Shown: positions 24,636 through 32,506, counted from the first letter of the stretch. The stretch is 46,409 bases of DNA from an uncultured Acetatifactor sp. (GCA_947625675.1 CANQPH010000021.1:1-46409); one strand, 5' to 3'. Notes: generated by a model not told the origin, from the letters alone. Program-made: numbers and translations.

Positions 24636-25154
24636 TTAAAAATCTATGGTCAAACGCACCAATGCGATCTCGCTCCGTTTAAAACTCCTGGGGGTGAATT
24701 CTGGGTTTTGAGACGCTTCCGCACTCCCTGCGGCCTTTGCGCCCTGCTCCTTCTCCTCCAGGATCGTGATCCGCTCCTCGTCGAAGCTGTCCAGAATCCC
24801 GATGAACTCCTTGCGCTTCTCTATGGGCTTGTAGAGCCGGATCTCCACTTCCTCTCCCAGGCTTTTCTGCAAATGCTTATCCTTCTTGAGGGTTCTGCCC
24901 AAGCCGGGACTGCTGATCTCCAGAATATAGGCATCCGGGATGAAGTCCTCCCTGTCCAGTTCGTCCGAGAGGGCCCGGCTGACCGCCTCGCAATCATTGA
25001 TGCTGACTCCGTCCGGCTTGTCAATATAGGCCCGCAGATACCAGTCGCCGCCTTCCTTCACATATTCCACGTCATAGATCTCCACGCCCATCTCTCTGAC
25101 GATGGGGGTCAAGAGCGCCTCCGTCCGAGATTCATACTCTTCTCTCCTGGACAT
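24636..25154 (-). CDS. rimP: Ribosome maturation factor RimP
   Basis: A 172-residue protein that helps 30S assembly. The N-terminal alpha/beta domain has EMGVEIYDVEYVKEGGDWYL, YIDKPDGVSINDCEAVSRAL and YILEISSPGLGRTLKKDKH; an SH3-like C-terminal domain follows (GEEVEIRLYKPIEKRKEFIG). A short Gly/Ala/Glu insert lies near residue 140. ATG 25154 is chosen with AAAGGAAAAGGC upstream; the frame is open further up but codes a Gly/Arg/Lys string within the leader. It is the first gene of the nine-gene operon behind the promoter at 25253-25281. Confidence 0.94.
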   Translation of the reverse strand: MSRREEYESRTEALLTPIVREMGVEIYDVEYVKEGGDWYLRAYIDKPDGVSINDCEAVSRALSDELDREDFIPDAYILEISSPGLGRTLKKDKHLQKSLGEEVEIRLYKPIEKRKEFIGILDSFDEERITILEEKEQGAKAAGSAEASQNPEFTPRSFKRSEIALVRLTIDF

Positions 25155-25203
25155 GCCTTTTCCTTTCCCTCTTCCTCTCCCGCAAGAGCCCCTGCAACAA
25201 GAA

Positions 25204-25224
25204 AGAGTGGCTTTCAACCACTCT
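25204..25224 (-). promoter_or_regulatory. Leader hairpin of the rimP-nusA operon
   Basis: AGAGTGG-TTGAAAG-CCACTCT, a perfect 7-bp stem on the minus strand about 20 bases after the predicted start of transcription, followed by TTCTTGTTG. It could be a weak attenuator or a binding site for feedback (NusA), or it may simply stabilise the 5' end. Confidence 0.5.
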
Positions 25225-25252
25225 CATCTTCCATACCATTCACTTTACGTCA

Positions 25253-25281
25253 AGTATAAACTTCCCCTTGGCAAATGTCAA
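25253..25281 (-). promoter_or_regulatory. Promoter of the rimP-nusA-infB-ribF operon
   Basis: A perfect TTGACA (25281-25276), a 17-base spacer and TATACT (25258-25253) on the minus strand, about 100 bases before the rimP ATG. It is one of the strongest promoters in the window, as fits ribosome and transcription factor genes. Confidence 0.9.
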
Positions 25282-25304
25282 TACTTTTTTTATAAAATAA
25301 CCTC

Positions 25305-25332
25305 TTGATTTTCTGGAGATTTGTGATAAAAT
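25305..25332 (+). promoter_or_regulatory. Promoter of tRNA-Ala
   Basis: TTGATT (25305-25310), a 16-base spacer and TAAAAT (25327-25332), ending 21 bases before the tRNA. It is back to back with the rimP operon promoter. Confidence 0.6.
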
Positions 25333-25353
25333 ATCGTTATATTCATAAGGCAC

Positions 25354-25426
25354 GGGGCATTAGCGCAGCTGGGAGCGCGCTACATTCGCATTGTAGAGGC
25401 CGTGGGTTCGAATCCCATATGCTCCA
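25354..25426 (+). tRNA. tRNA-Ala, anticodon CGC
   Basis: A 73-base cloverleaf. The acceptor arm GGGGCAT/ATGCTCC contains the G3-U70 pair that defines alanine. The D arm is GCGC...GCGC, the anticodon arm CTACA-TTCGCAT-TGTAG gives anticodon CGC (reads GCG), and the T arm GTGGG-TTCGAAT-CCCAT is regular. The discriminator is A, and CCA is not encoded after it. Confidence 0.96.
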
Positions 25427-25438
25427 CTTTTTTCAAAT

Positions 25439-25471
25439 CCGAACGTTGGCGGGCGTCAATGTTCGGGTTTT
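25439..25471 (+). terminator. Terminator after tRNA-Ala
   Basis: A 10-bp stem CCGAACGTTG/CAATGTTCGG (one G-U pair, arms 25439-25448 and 25457-25466) followed by GTTTT, 13 bases beyond the tRNA. Confidence 0.75.
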
Positions 25472-25485
25472 GTGCGTTTTCCTCC

Positions 25486-25514
25486 TTGTCAAACCTTTTC
25501 CCGAATGATAGACT
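25486..25514 (+). promoter_or_regulatory. Putative promoter of the small membrane protein gene
   Basis: TTGTCA (25486-25491), a 17-base spacer and TAGACT (25509-25514), 39 bases before the ATG at 25554. The -10 box is a partial match. Confidence 0.5.
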
Positions 25515-25553
25515 ATAAGCAGACGCAACACCGCCAATGCAAAGGAGGAAGCC

Positions 25554-26000
25554 ATGCAACAAGAAGCCATGAAACAGAAGGCTGCGGGGCCGGAAGCCGC
25601 AGGGCCGGAAACCACAAAGTCAGAAGCTGCGAAACCAGAAGCTGCTGAGCCGGAAATTGCAGAGCCAGAAGCTGCGAAACCAGAAATTGCGGAGCCGGGA
25701 AAAAATCGGCGCAGGACGACTCCCCGGCAGATAGCCGCCATCATCGCCATCGTCCTGCTGGTATTATTGTATCTGTCCACCTTGATCGCCGCCCTTTTCG
25801 ATTCCACCTCGTCCGGCACCTTTTTCCGGCTCAGCCTGATCGGCACCTTCACCATCCCGCTGATCACCTGGGTCTACATCTGGATGTACGGCAAACTGAC
25901 CGGAAAACATTCCATGGCGGACCCGCCGGAGGAAGGGGGCGCTCCCGAGAAAGACGATACTCCCACAGGAAGCGGATCCCTAAAGGGAACGAAACCTTAA
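25554..26000 (+). CDS. Small membrane protein with Glu/Pro/Ala repeat N-terminus
   Basis: The protein has 148 residues and no family I recognise. Residues 1-50 are a low-complexity Lys/Pro/Glu/Ala stretch with a 5-residue period (KPEAA, EPEIA; 15-bp DNA repeats). Two hydrophobic segments follow (about 59-83, IAAIIAIVLLVLLYLSTLIA, and about 93-113, SLIGTFTIPLITWVYIWM). The C-terminal tail is hydrophilic. The ribosome site AAAGGAGGAAGCC is strong, and the gene has its own promoter and a terminator shared with the HAD gene. The repeat head and tail are probably both cytoplasmic. Function is unknown. Confidence 0.75.
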   Translation: MQQEAMKQKAAGPEAAGPETTKSEAAKPEAAEPEIAEPEAAKPEIAEPGKNRRRTTPRQIAAIIAIVLLVLLYLSTLIAALFDSTSSGTFFRLSLIGTFTIPLITWVYIWMYGKLTGKHSMADPPEEGGAPEKDDTPTGSGSLKGTKP

Positions 26001-26053
26001 CGAGAAACAGCACTGCAAAGGGAAGCCGCCGAAGTAAACAAATCATAAAAATA

Positions 26054-26082
26054 GGGTGTGGTTCATTCCACACCCATTTTTT
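26054..26082. terminator. Bidirectional terminator between the membrane protein and HAD genes
   Basis: A perfect 8-bp stem GGGTGTGG/CCACACCC (26054-26061, 26068-26075) is followed on the plus strand by ATTTTTT and on the minus strand by TATTTTT. The stop codon of the convergent HAD gene (26065-26063) lies in the 6-base loop. Confidence 0.88.
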
Positions 26083-26665
26083 GTAATTCCGCTTCCGCCT
26101 GCTCTTTGTCCAGGAATCGGATGCCCTGCATTCCCAGGGCCTTCGCCGCCTCCACGTTTGCCGGAGTATCGTCCAGGAAGACGCATTCTTCTGCCTTCAA
26201 ACCATATCGTGACAGCAGAAGCTTGTAAATGGCCGGATCCGGCTTGATCATTTTTTCTTTATAAGAAAGGATCCCTCCGTCGGTATAAGGCAGGAACTCC
26301 AGGGCCTCCGCACATTCCGTCTCTGCCTTTGCCGAAAAATTGGACAGGTAGTATACCCGATATCCTTTCCTCTTCAGCTCCCGCACCCAGGGGATCGCAT
26401 AGGCCCTTGGCACCACCATGCCCCGGACGTTGGCATAAGCGCTTCGCAGCTCCCGCTCGATTCCGGGATCGTTCCGCACAAAGGCTTCCATCAGCTGCTC
26501 CACCGTCCAATATCCCCGATCCAACTCCGCCCAGCAGGGATGCAGGGTGCTGGCCCTGCCAATCCGCATGGCCATTTCCTCGGAATAACCCTGATCCATC
26601 AGAAACTCTTTCCAGCGAAAGTCAGTGAGTACGTTGCCAATATCAAAGATGACGTTATGAATCAT
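26063..26665 (-). CDS. HAD-IA family phosphatase
   Basis: A 200-residue haloacid dehalogenase-like hydrolase. Motif I is VIFDIGNVLTDF; the first Asp of DxGN is kept and the usual second catalytic Asp is Asn, as in the YihX/epoxide hydrolase-like subgroup. Motif II is YYLSNFS, motif III Lys is in KEKMIKPDP and motif IV is CVFLDDTPANV. The helical cap lies at about 15-85. Such enzymes act on small sugar phosphates or nucleotides; the substrate is not evident. ATG 26665 has AAAGGATTTGAAC upstream. It follows the coiled-coil gene by 51 bases and may be cotranscribed with it. Confidence 0.9.
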   Translation of the reverse strand: MIHNVIFDIGNVLTDFRWKEFLMDQGYSEEMAMRIGRASTLHPCWAELDRGYWTVEQLMEAFVRNDPGIERELRSAYANVRGMVVPRAYAIPWVRELKRKGYRVYYLSNFSAKAETECAEALEFLPYTDGGILSYKEKMIKPDPAIYKLLLSRYGLKAEECVFLDDTPANVEAAKALGMQGIRFLDKEQAEAELQKMGVE

Positions 26666-26716
26666 GTTCAAATCCTTTCTCACAATTCCAAACGGACGTC
26701 CCTTCCGCAAATACGC

Positions 26717-27151
26717 TCAATTAATTCTTTCCAACCACTTTCTATTTTCCGTGCTCGTCCCCCAGGTATCCAGCGCCAGTTCATAGGTCTCTGACACCTT
26801 CCTCTTAAGCTCCTTGATATCGTTTCTGATTTCAAGCTGCCCAGCCTGCAAAGCGCTCGTCACAGATTTCAGCTGCTCCACGTCCACCTCGATTTTGGAT
26901 GTGCGAAGTTTCAAATCGCTCACATCTTCTTTCAGGACACGCACTTCTTCCTTCAGGACCGACACGTCCTCCTTCAGGACACGCACTTCCTCCTTCAGGA
27001 CCGCAACATCTTCCTTCAGGACTGCCACATCTTCCTTCAGGACCGCCACGCCCTCCTTCAGGACACGCACATCTTCCTTCATTTCCCGCATGTCCTGCTT
27101 CATTTCCTGCATGTCCTCGTACATCGCCCTCAATAATTCATTATCAGTCAT
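26717..27151 (-). CDS. Heptad-repeat coiled-coil protein
   Basis: A 144-residue, highly charged protein predicted to be almost all coiled coil. Residues about 28-80 are consecutive heptads of the form VLKEDVA, VLKEEVR and VLKEDVS, matched by 21-bp DNA repeats. A less regular coiled coil follows (IEVDVEQLKSVTSALQAGQL), then a C-terminal stretch ETYELALDTWGTS. There is no membrane segment or signal. GAGGTGAGCAT precedes the ATG. Similar short coiled-coil proteins are scattered in Clostridia without assigned function. Heptad copy number probably varies between strains. Confidence 0.8.
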   Translation of the reverse strand: MTDNELLRAMYEDMQEMKQDMREMKEDVRVLKEGVAVLKEDVAVLKEDVAVLKEEVRVLKEDVSVLKEEVRVLKEDVSDLKLRTSKIEVDVEQLKSVTSALQAGQLEIRNDIKELKRKVSETYELALDTWGTSTENRKWLERIN

Positions 27152-27330
27152 ATGCTCACCTCACCTTTGTTCTGCTTACAAAAAACGTCGGTAGCATTAA
27201 TTTATCCTAGATAAAAATAGCCTGTAGGAAAATTTCCGCAGACTTATGATTATCATGGCTAAAATTTCATCTTTTGTAAAAAAGGCAAACACCTTATCTA
27301 ATGTAATGCGGAAGGGACAGCCGCAAACTC

Positions 27331-27359
27331 AGTATAACACAATTAAAATCCATTTACAA
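27331..27359 (-). promoter_or_regulatory. Promoter of the coiled-coil / HAD unit
   Basis: TTGTAA (27359-27354), a 17-base spacer and TATACT (27336-27331) on the minus strand. The leader to the coiled-coil ATG would be about 175 bases and AT-rich; otherwise the gap 27152-27424 holds nothing I recognise. Confidence 0.65.
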
Positions 27360-27424
27360 GAAAATATCTCAACGCATATCCCAATTACATTCCATGACGT
27401 AACAGTTCAGCCAGGGGCCTCCCA

Positions 27425-28309
27425 TCACAATTCCATGATCTCCATCAGCTTCGCTGCAGCCAGAGGTCTTGGGCCCCTGGCCCTGCGGACCACGCAGAGC
27501 TCCCGCTTGGGAATGATGGTGTTGAAGCGCAGTTCAAACAGCTTTCCGGATTCGATTTCCTGTCTGGCGAAGTCCCGGACCACGCAGCCCACGCCCAGGC
27601 TGCGCAGGGCAAACTGAACGATCATGTCGCTGGTGGCCAGTTCAAACTCCGGCCAGACCTCCACCCCTCGTCCGGACAGGAAAGCGTCCATGCGGCTCCG
27701 GGTGCTGGTATCCTTTTCCAGGAAAATCAGCGGAAGCTTTTCCAGATCCTTCAAATCCAGCATCCTGTTTTTATAGGGAAGGAACCGCCTTCCCGCCACG
27801 AAAATATCCTCGATCTTCCGCACGGGGATGGATTCCACGCCAGGCATTTCCGCAAACGGGGAACTGACCACGCCGAAATCGATCCTTCCCTCTTCCAGGA
27901 ACTTCAAGGTCTCCGGCGTGGGGCCGTTGGAAACGATGACCTTGATATCGGGATATTTCTCGTGAAAACGTTCCAGATAAGGAAGAAGGTAAAAACGAAG
28001 GGTCATGTCGCTGGCGCCGATCCGGATCTCCCCCAGCTCCAGGTTCATCATCTGGCGCACCTTCTCCACTCCCAGCTCTATCTGTTCATAGCCTTTTTCC
28101 ACATAAGAAAATAAAAGCTTCCCTTCCTGGGTCAGGACGACCCCTCGGGAAGCCCTGGAAAAAAGCCTCACTCCCAGCTGTTTTTCCAACTGTTTGATGG
28201 TCTGGCTCACGGCAGGCTGGGAAATGGACAGCTCACCGGCAGCCTGGGTCACGCTGCCGGTCTTCGCCACATAATAGAACATCTTATAGGATTCCAGATT
28301 GCCGATCAT
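27425..28309 (-). CDS. LysR family transcriptional regulator, coupled to purA
   Basis: A 294-residue regulator. The N-terminal winged helix (1-60: FYYVAKTGSVTQAAGELSIS, QPAVSQTIKQLEKQLGVRLF) is typical LysR. The effector-binding periplasmic-protein-like domain follows (about 90-294: GEIRIGASDMTLRFYLLPYL, IDFGVVSSPF). Its ATG overlaps the purA stop in ATGA, so it must be translated from the purA transcript. LysR genes usually sit divergent from their targets, so this placement is uncommon. The target is unknown. Confidence 0.92.
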   Translation of the reverse strand: MIGNLESYKMFYYVAKTGSVTQAAGELSISQPAVSQTIKQLEKQLGVRLFSRASRGVVLTQEGKLLFSYVEKGYEQIELGVEKVRQMMNLELGEIRIGASDMTLRFYLLPYLERFHEKYPDIKVIVSNGPTPETLKFLEEGRIDFGVVSSPFAEMPGVESIPVRKIEDIFVAGRRFLPYKNRMLDLKDLEKLPLIFLEKDTSTRSRMDAFLSGRGVEVWPEFELATSDMIVQFALRSLGVGCVVRDFARQEIESGKLFELRFNTIIPKRELCVVRRARGPRPLAAAKLMEIMEL

Positions 28310-29598
28310 CGCTTTAACGGACTCTTTCTGTAAATAATGTCGTTCCGGCCGGGGCCGTTGCTGATCATGGTGATGGGATATCCGATCTGCCCCTCGATGA
28401 ATTCGATATAGCCTCTGCAGTTCTCCGGAAGCTCCTCGTAATTCCGGATGCCTCGGATATCCGTCTTCCAGCCGGGAAGCTTCTGCAGCACCGGCTTGGC
28501 CTTCTCCAGCTTTGCGGTCACCGGGAATTCCGTGGTCACTTCCCCGTCGATCTCGTAGCCCACGCAGACCGGGATTTCATCCAGATATCCCAGCACGTCC
28601 AGCACGGTAAAGGCCACGTCCGTGGTTCCCTGGAGTCGGCAGCCATATTTGGAGGCCACGCAGTCGAACCAGCCCATGCGCCTGGGTCTGCCCGTGGTGG
28701 CGCCGTATTCGCCGCCGTCGCCGCCCCGGTTGCGCAGCTCATCGGCCTCTTCCCCGAAGATTTCGGACACGAAAGCCCCGGCTCCCACCGCGGAAGAATA
28801 AGCCTTGCACACCGTCACGATCTCCTTGATCTCATAGGGCGGAAGCCCTGCGCCGATGGCGCCGTAGGCGGCCAGGGTGGAGGATGAGGTCACCATGGGA
28901 TAAATGCCGTGATCCGGGTCTTTCAAAGTGCCCAGCTGTCCCTCCAGCAGGATGGTCTTGCCCTCCTTCAGGGCCTGGTCCAGGTACAGGGACACGTCAC
29001 AGACGTAAGGAGCCACCATGTCCCGGTATTCGTGGAGGGTTTCCAGCAGCTGCGCCGGATCCAGGGCCGGTTTGTGGTACAGATGCTCGAAGAGCACGTT
29101 CTTCAGCTGACAGACCCGTTCCGTCTTCTCCTTCAGGAGTTCCTCCTCGAAGAGTTCGCTGACCTGGAACCCTATCTTGGCAAATTTATCGGAATAGAAA
29201 GGGGCGATCCCGGACTTGGTGGAGCCGAAGGACTTGCCCGCCAGCCTTTCTTCCTCGTATTGGTCGAGCAAAATATGATAGGGCATCACGATCTGGGCCC
29301 GGTTGGACACCAGGATCCTGGGCATGGGCACGTTCCGGTCCGTAAGGGACTTGATCTCCTGGAACAACAGGGGAATGTTCAGGGCCACGCCGTTGCCGAT
29401 AATGCTGGTGGTATGACCGTAAAACACGCCGGAAGGCAGGGTGTGAAGGGCGAACTTCCCGTAATCGTTGACGATGGTGTGGCCCGCATTGGCCCCTCCC
29501 TGAAAACGGATCACGATATCCGCCTTTTCCGCCATCATGTCCGTGATCTTGCCTTTGCCCTCATCGCCCCAGTTGGCGCCTACGACTGCTTTTACCAT
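28306..29598 (-). CDS. purA: Adenylosuccinate synthetase
   Basis: A 430-residue enzyme that joins IMP and aspartate with GTP, the first step from IMP to AMP. Motifs are the P-loop-like GANWGDEGKGKITD (7-20), RFQGGANAGHT with the catalytic His, GSTKSGIAPFYSDK, LEGQLGTLKDPDHGIYPMVT and TTGRPRRMGWFD. ATG 29598 follows GGAGGAATCCAAGTT. It is preceded by the purF paralog (26 bases) and followed by lysR with a 4-base overlap. Confidence 0.96.
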   Translation of the reverse strand: MVKAVVGANWGDEGKGKITDMMAEKADIVIRFQGGANAGHTIVNDYGKFALHTLPSGVFYGHTTSIIGNGVALNIPLLFQEIKSLTDRNVPMPRILVSNRAQIVMPYHILLDQYEEERLAGKSFGSTKSGIAPFYSDKFAKIGFQVSELFEEELLKEKTERVCQLKNVLFEHLYHKPALDPAQLLETLHEYRDMVAPYVCDVSLYLDQALKEGKTILLEGQLGTLKDPDHGIYPMVTSSSTLAAYGAIGAGLPPYEIKEIVTVCKAYSSAVGAGAFVSEIFGEEADELRNRGGDGGEYGATTGRPRRMGWFDCVASKYGCRLQGTTDVAFTVLDVLGYLDEIPVCVGYEIDGEVTTEFPVTAKLEKAKPVLQKLPGWKTDIRGIRNYEELPENCRGYIEFIEGQIGYPITMISNGPGRNDIIYRKSPLKR

Positions 29599-29624
29599 AA
29601 CTTGGATTCCTCCTTCTTCCTCAT

Positions 29625-31031
29625 TCACTCTTTTCCATCCCAACAATAGGTGCACAGCTTTTCCTTGGGAATTCCCACGGAATCTATCATGTCGTCCAGG
29701 CGGTTGTACCGCAGGGAAGTAAAGTTCAGCTGCTTTCCGATCCGCTCCACCATGTCCTCATATTCCACCGTGGCGGGATTCACGTAGGCCTTCAGGTCGA
29801 TGGTGCGCCCTTCCTTCTCCATGTCCCGGAGCACCCTTCTGGCGATCAGATCCATCTCGGAAGAAGATCTGGAAAAATTCAGATACTTGCAGCCGAAGAG
29901 AAGGGGCGGGCAGGCGGGCCGGATATGCACCTCTTTCGCACCGCTCTGATACAAAAACTCCGTGGTCTCCCGCATCTGCGTGCCCCGGACGATGGAGTCG
30001 TCGATGAGCAGCAGGCTCTTGCCCTGGATCAGGTCATGGACGGGCAGCAGCTTCATCCTGGCGATCAGATTCCGCTGGGTCTGGATGGTGGGCATGAAGG
30101 ACCTGGGCCAGGTCGGGGTGTATTTGATAAAAGGCCTGGAAAAAGGAATTCCCGACTGATTGGAATATCCGATGGCGTGGGCCGTGCCGGAATCCGGCAC
30201 CCCGGCCACGATATCCGGCTTCACGTTGTCCCGCTCCGCCAGCTTGGCGCCGCAGTTGTAACGCATCTTTTCCACGTTCACTCCCTCGTAGGATGAGGAA
30301 GGATAACCGTAATACACCCACAGGAAAGTGCAGATCTTCATTTCTTTACCGGGGGCGGCCAGGGTATGAACCCCTTCCGGAGTCACCACGGCGATCTCTC
30401 CCGGCCCCAGTTCCCGAACGTCCGTATAGCCCAGATTTAAATAGGCGAAACTCTCGAAAGAGACGCAGTAAGCGTCCTCTTTTTTTCCAATGACAATGGG
30501 GGTCCTCCCCAGGCGGTCCCTGGCCGCATAGATTCCCTTGGGCGTCAGGATCAGGATGCTCATGGAGCCCTTGATCATCTCCTGGGCGTACCGGATGCCT
30601 TCCACCAGGTTCTCCTGCTGGTTCACCAGACAGGCCACCATCTCCGTGGCGTTGATGTCCCCGCCGCTCATTTCCAGGAAATGGATCCGCCCGTTTTCCA
30701 CCAGGGTCTGCTCCAGTTCCTCCATGTTGTTGATCTTGCCCACCGTGGTGATGGCGAAGGTCCCGTGATGAGAGCGGATGATCAGGGGCTGGGGTTCATA
30801 ATCGGAAATACAGCCGATGCCCAGGTTCCCCTTCATGTCGTTCACTTCTTTATCGAATTTGGTACGGAAAGGGGCGTTCTCGATGTTGTGGATCGCCCGG
30901 TCGAATCCCTTGTCCCGGTCATAGACCGCCAGGCCCGCCCGACGGGTTCCCAGGTGGGAATGATAATCCGTTCCGAAAAAAAGATCGAATAAACAGTCCT
31001 GCTTTGCAGCTACACCAAAAAAACCACCCAT
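29625..31031 (-). CDS. PurF-like amidophosphoribosyltransferase paralog lacking glutaminase residues
   Basis: A 468-residue paralog of PurF. It starts MGGFFGVAAKQD, so the position of the nucleophilic Cys of PurF (CGVFGA in the neighbour) is Gly. The Arg of HVRYST is replaced (GCISDYEPQP), and the Asn-Gly oxyanion pair of HNGNL reads VGKIN. The phosphoribosyltransferase half is intact: the PRPP loop is LLLIDDSIVRGTQ. The four Cys that bind the 4Fe-4S cluster in Bacillus-type PurF also appear kept (KICTFLW, FGCKYLNF and the CxxC of KLCTYCW). It therefore probably cannot use glutamine itself. It could use ammonia, pair with another amidase or regulate PurF. AAGGAG precedes the ATG; it lies 23 bases after purB. 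Confidence 0.88.
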   Translation of the reverse strand: MGGFFGVAAKQDCLFDLFFGTDYHSHLGTRRAGLAVYDRDKGFDRAIHNIENAPFRTKFDKEVNDMKGNLGIGCISDYEPQPLIIRSHHGTFAITTVGKINNMEELEQTLVENGRIHFLEMSGGDINATEMVACLVNQQENLVEGIRYAQEMIKGSMSILILTPKGIYAARDRLGRTPIVIGKKEDAYCVSFESFAYLNLGYTDVRELGPGEIAVVTPEGVHTLAAPGKEMKICTFLWVYYGYPSSSYEGVNVEKMRYNCGAKLAERDNVKPDIVAGVPDSGTAHAIGYSNQSGIPFSRPFIKYTPTWPRSFMPTIQTQRNLIARMKLLPVHDLIQGKSLLLIDDSIVRGTQMRETTEFLYQSGAKEVHIRPACPPLLFGCKYLNFSRSSSEMDLIARRVLRDMEKEGRTIDLKAYVNPATVEYEDMVERIGKQLNFTSLRYNRLDDMIDSVGIPKEKLCTYCWDGKE

Positions 31032-31054
31032 TCCATTTTCTCCTTATGCTTCTA

Positions 31055-32506
31055 TCAAACGTTGATCTGGGCCTTCATCCCCAGGAGCTCTTTGTGTGCC
31101 TCCAGGATGGGCCGCACCACTCCGGACAGGAAGGCGTCCACCTGTTCCCTGGCCCGTCCCACATACCTGGCCGGCTCCATGGCCTCCTGCAGCTCCTCCA
31201 GGGTCATGCCGAAGGAAGGATCTGCAGCGATCAGCTCCAGCAGATTGTTGTCCTCTCCCTTCGCCTTCACGTTATAGCCCGCCTCCATAGACAGCTCCCG
31301 GATCCGCTCATGCAGCTCCTGCCTGTTGCCGCCCCGCTTCACCGCATCCATCATGATGTTCTCCGTGGCCATGAAGGGCAGCTCGCTCCGCAGGTGCTTC
31401 TCAATGACCTTGGGATATACCACCAGGCCGTCCACCACGTTCAGGCACAGATCCAGCACCCCATCGATGGCCAGGAAGGCCTCCGGGATGGACAGCCGCT
31501 TGTTGGCGGAGTCGTCCAGGGTTCTCTCGAACCATTGGGTGGCGGAAGTAATGGCCGGGTTCAGGGCGTCGATCATCACGTACCTGGACAGGGAGGCGAT
31601 GCGCTCGCTCCGCATGGGATTGCGCTTGTAAGCCATGGCGGAGGAACCGATCTGGCTTTTTTCAAAAGGCTCTTCCACCTCCTTGAGGTGCTGAAGCAGC
31701 CGGATGTCGTTGCTCATCTTGTGGGCGGAGGCGGCGATGCCCGCCAGCACGTTGGCCACCCTGGTGTCCACCTTCCGGGAATAGGTTTGTCCCGACACGG
31801 GATAACACTCCGCAAACCCCATCTTGGCGGCGATCATGGGATCGATCTTGTCGATGGTCTCCTGATCCCCGTCAAACAGTTCCAGGAAGGAAGCCTGGGT
31901 ACCGGTGGTCCCCTTGGATCCCAGCAGCTTCATGCTCCCCAGCACGTGCTCCAGATCCTCCAGATCCAGACAGAACTCCTGGAGCCACAGGGTAGCCCGC
32001 TTTCCCACGGTGGTGGGCTGGGCCGGCTGGAAATGGGTGAAAGCCAGGGTGGGCTGGGCCTTATATTTGTCCGCAAAGGCGGTCAATTCAGCCATCACGT
32101 TGATCAGCTTCTTTTTCACCAGCTTCAGGGCCTCCGTCATCACGATGATGTCCGTGTTGTCCCCCACGTAACAGGAAGTGGCCCCCAGGTGGATGATGCC
32201 CGCCGCCCTGGGGCACTGCTGCCCGTAAGCGTAGACGTGGCTCATCACGTCATGGCGCACCTCCTTTTCCCGGGCTTTCGCCACCTCGTAATTGATATCC
32301 TCCGCATGGGCCCGAAGCTCCTCTACCTGCTCCGGGGTGATGACAGGCTTGCCATTCTGGGACAAACCCAGCTCCATCTCCGTCTCCGCCAGGGCGATCC
32401 AAAGCTTCCGCCAGGTGCGGAACTTCATGTCCGGTGAAAAAATATACTGCATCTCTTTGCTGGCATAGCGCTCAGAAAGAGGACTCTCGTATCTGTCTGT
32501 GCTCAT
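31055..32506 (-). CDS. purB: Adenylosuccinate lyase
   Basis: A 483-residue lyase of the fumarase/aspartase superfamily that acts twice in purine synthesis (SAICAR to AICAR, and adenylosuccinate to AMP). The family signature is SSAMAYKRNPMRSE with the mobile-loop catalytic Ser; the catalytic His is in FTHFQPAQPTTVGKR, and LGATSCYVGDNTD is also typical. ATG 32506 is placed at MSTDRYESPL, with AAAGGATGCGAA upstream. The upstream frame, open to 32611, is part of the repeat tract. Confidence 0.95.
   Translation of the reverse strand: MSTDRYESPLSERYASKEMQYIFSPDMKFRTWRKLWIALAETEMELGLSQNGKPVITPEQVEELRAHAEDINYEVAKAREKEVRHDVMSHVYAYGQQCPRAAGIIHLGATSCYVGDNTDIIVMTEALKLVKKKLINVMAELTAFADKYKAQPTLAFTHFQPAQPTTVGKRATLWLQEFCLDLEDLEHVLGSMKLLGSKGTTGTQASFLELFDGDQETIDKIDPMIAAKMGFAECYPVSGQTYSRKVDTRVANVLAGIAASAHKMSNDIRLLQHLKEVEEPFEKSQIGSSAMAYKRNPMRSERIASLSRYVMIDALNPAITSATQWFERTLDDSANKRLSIPEAFLAIDGVLDLCLNVVDGLVVYPKVIEKHLRSELPFMATENIMMDAVKRGGNRQELHERIRELSMEAGYNVKAKGEDNNLLELIAADPSFGMTLEELQEAMEPARYVGRAREQVDAFLSGVVRPILEAHKELLGMKAQINV

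Noticed and set aside
27246..27617. Plus-strand 123-codon frame overlapping the lysR 3' end
   Set aside because: No ribosome site, and over half of it is antisense to a clear LysR regulator.
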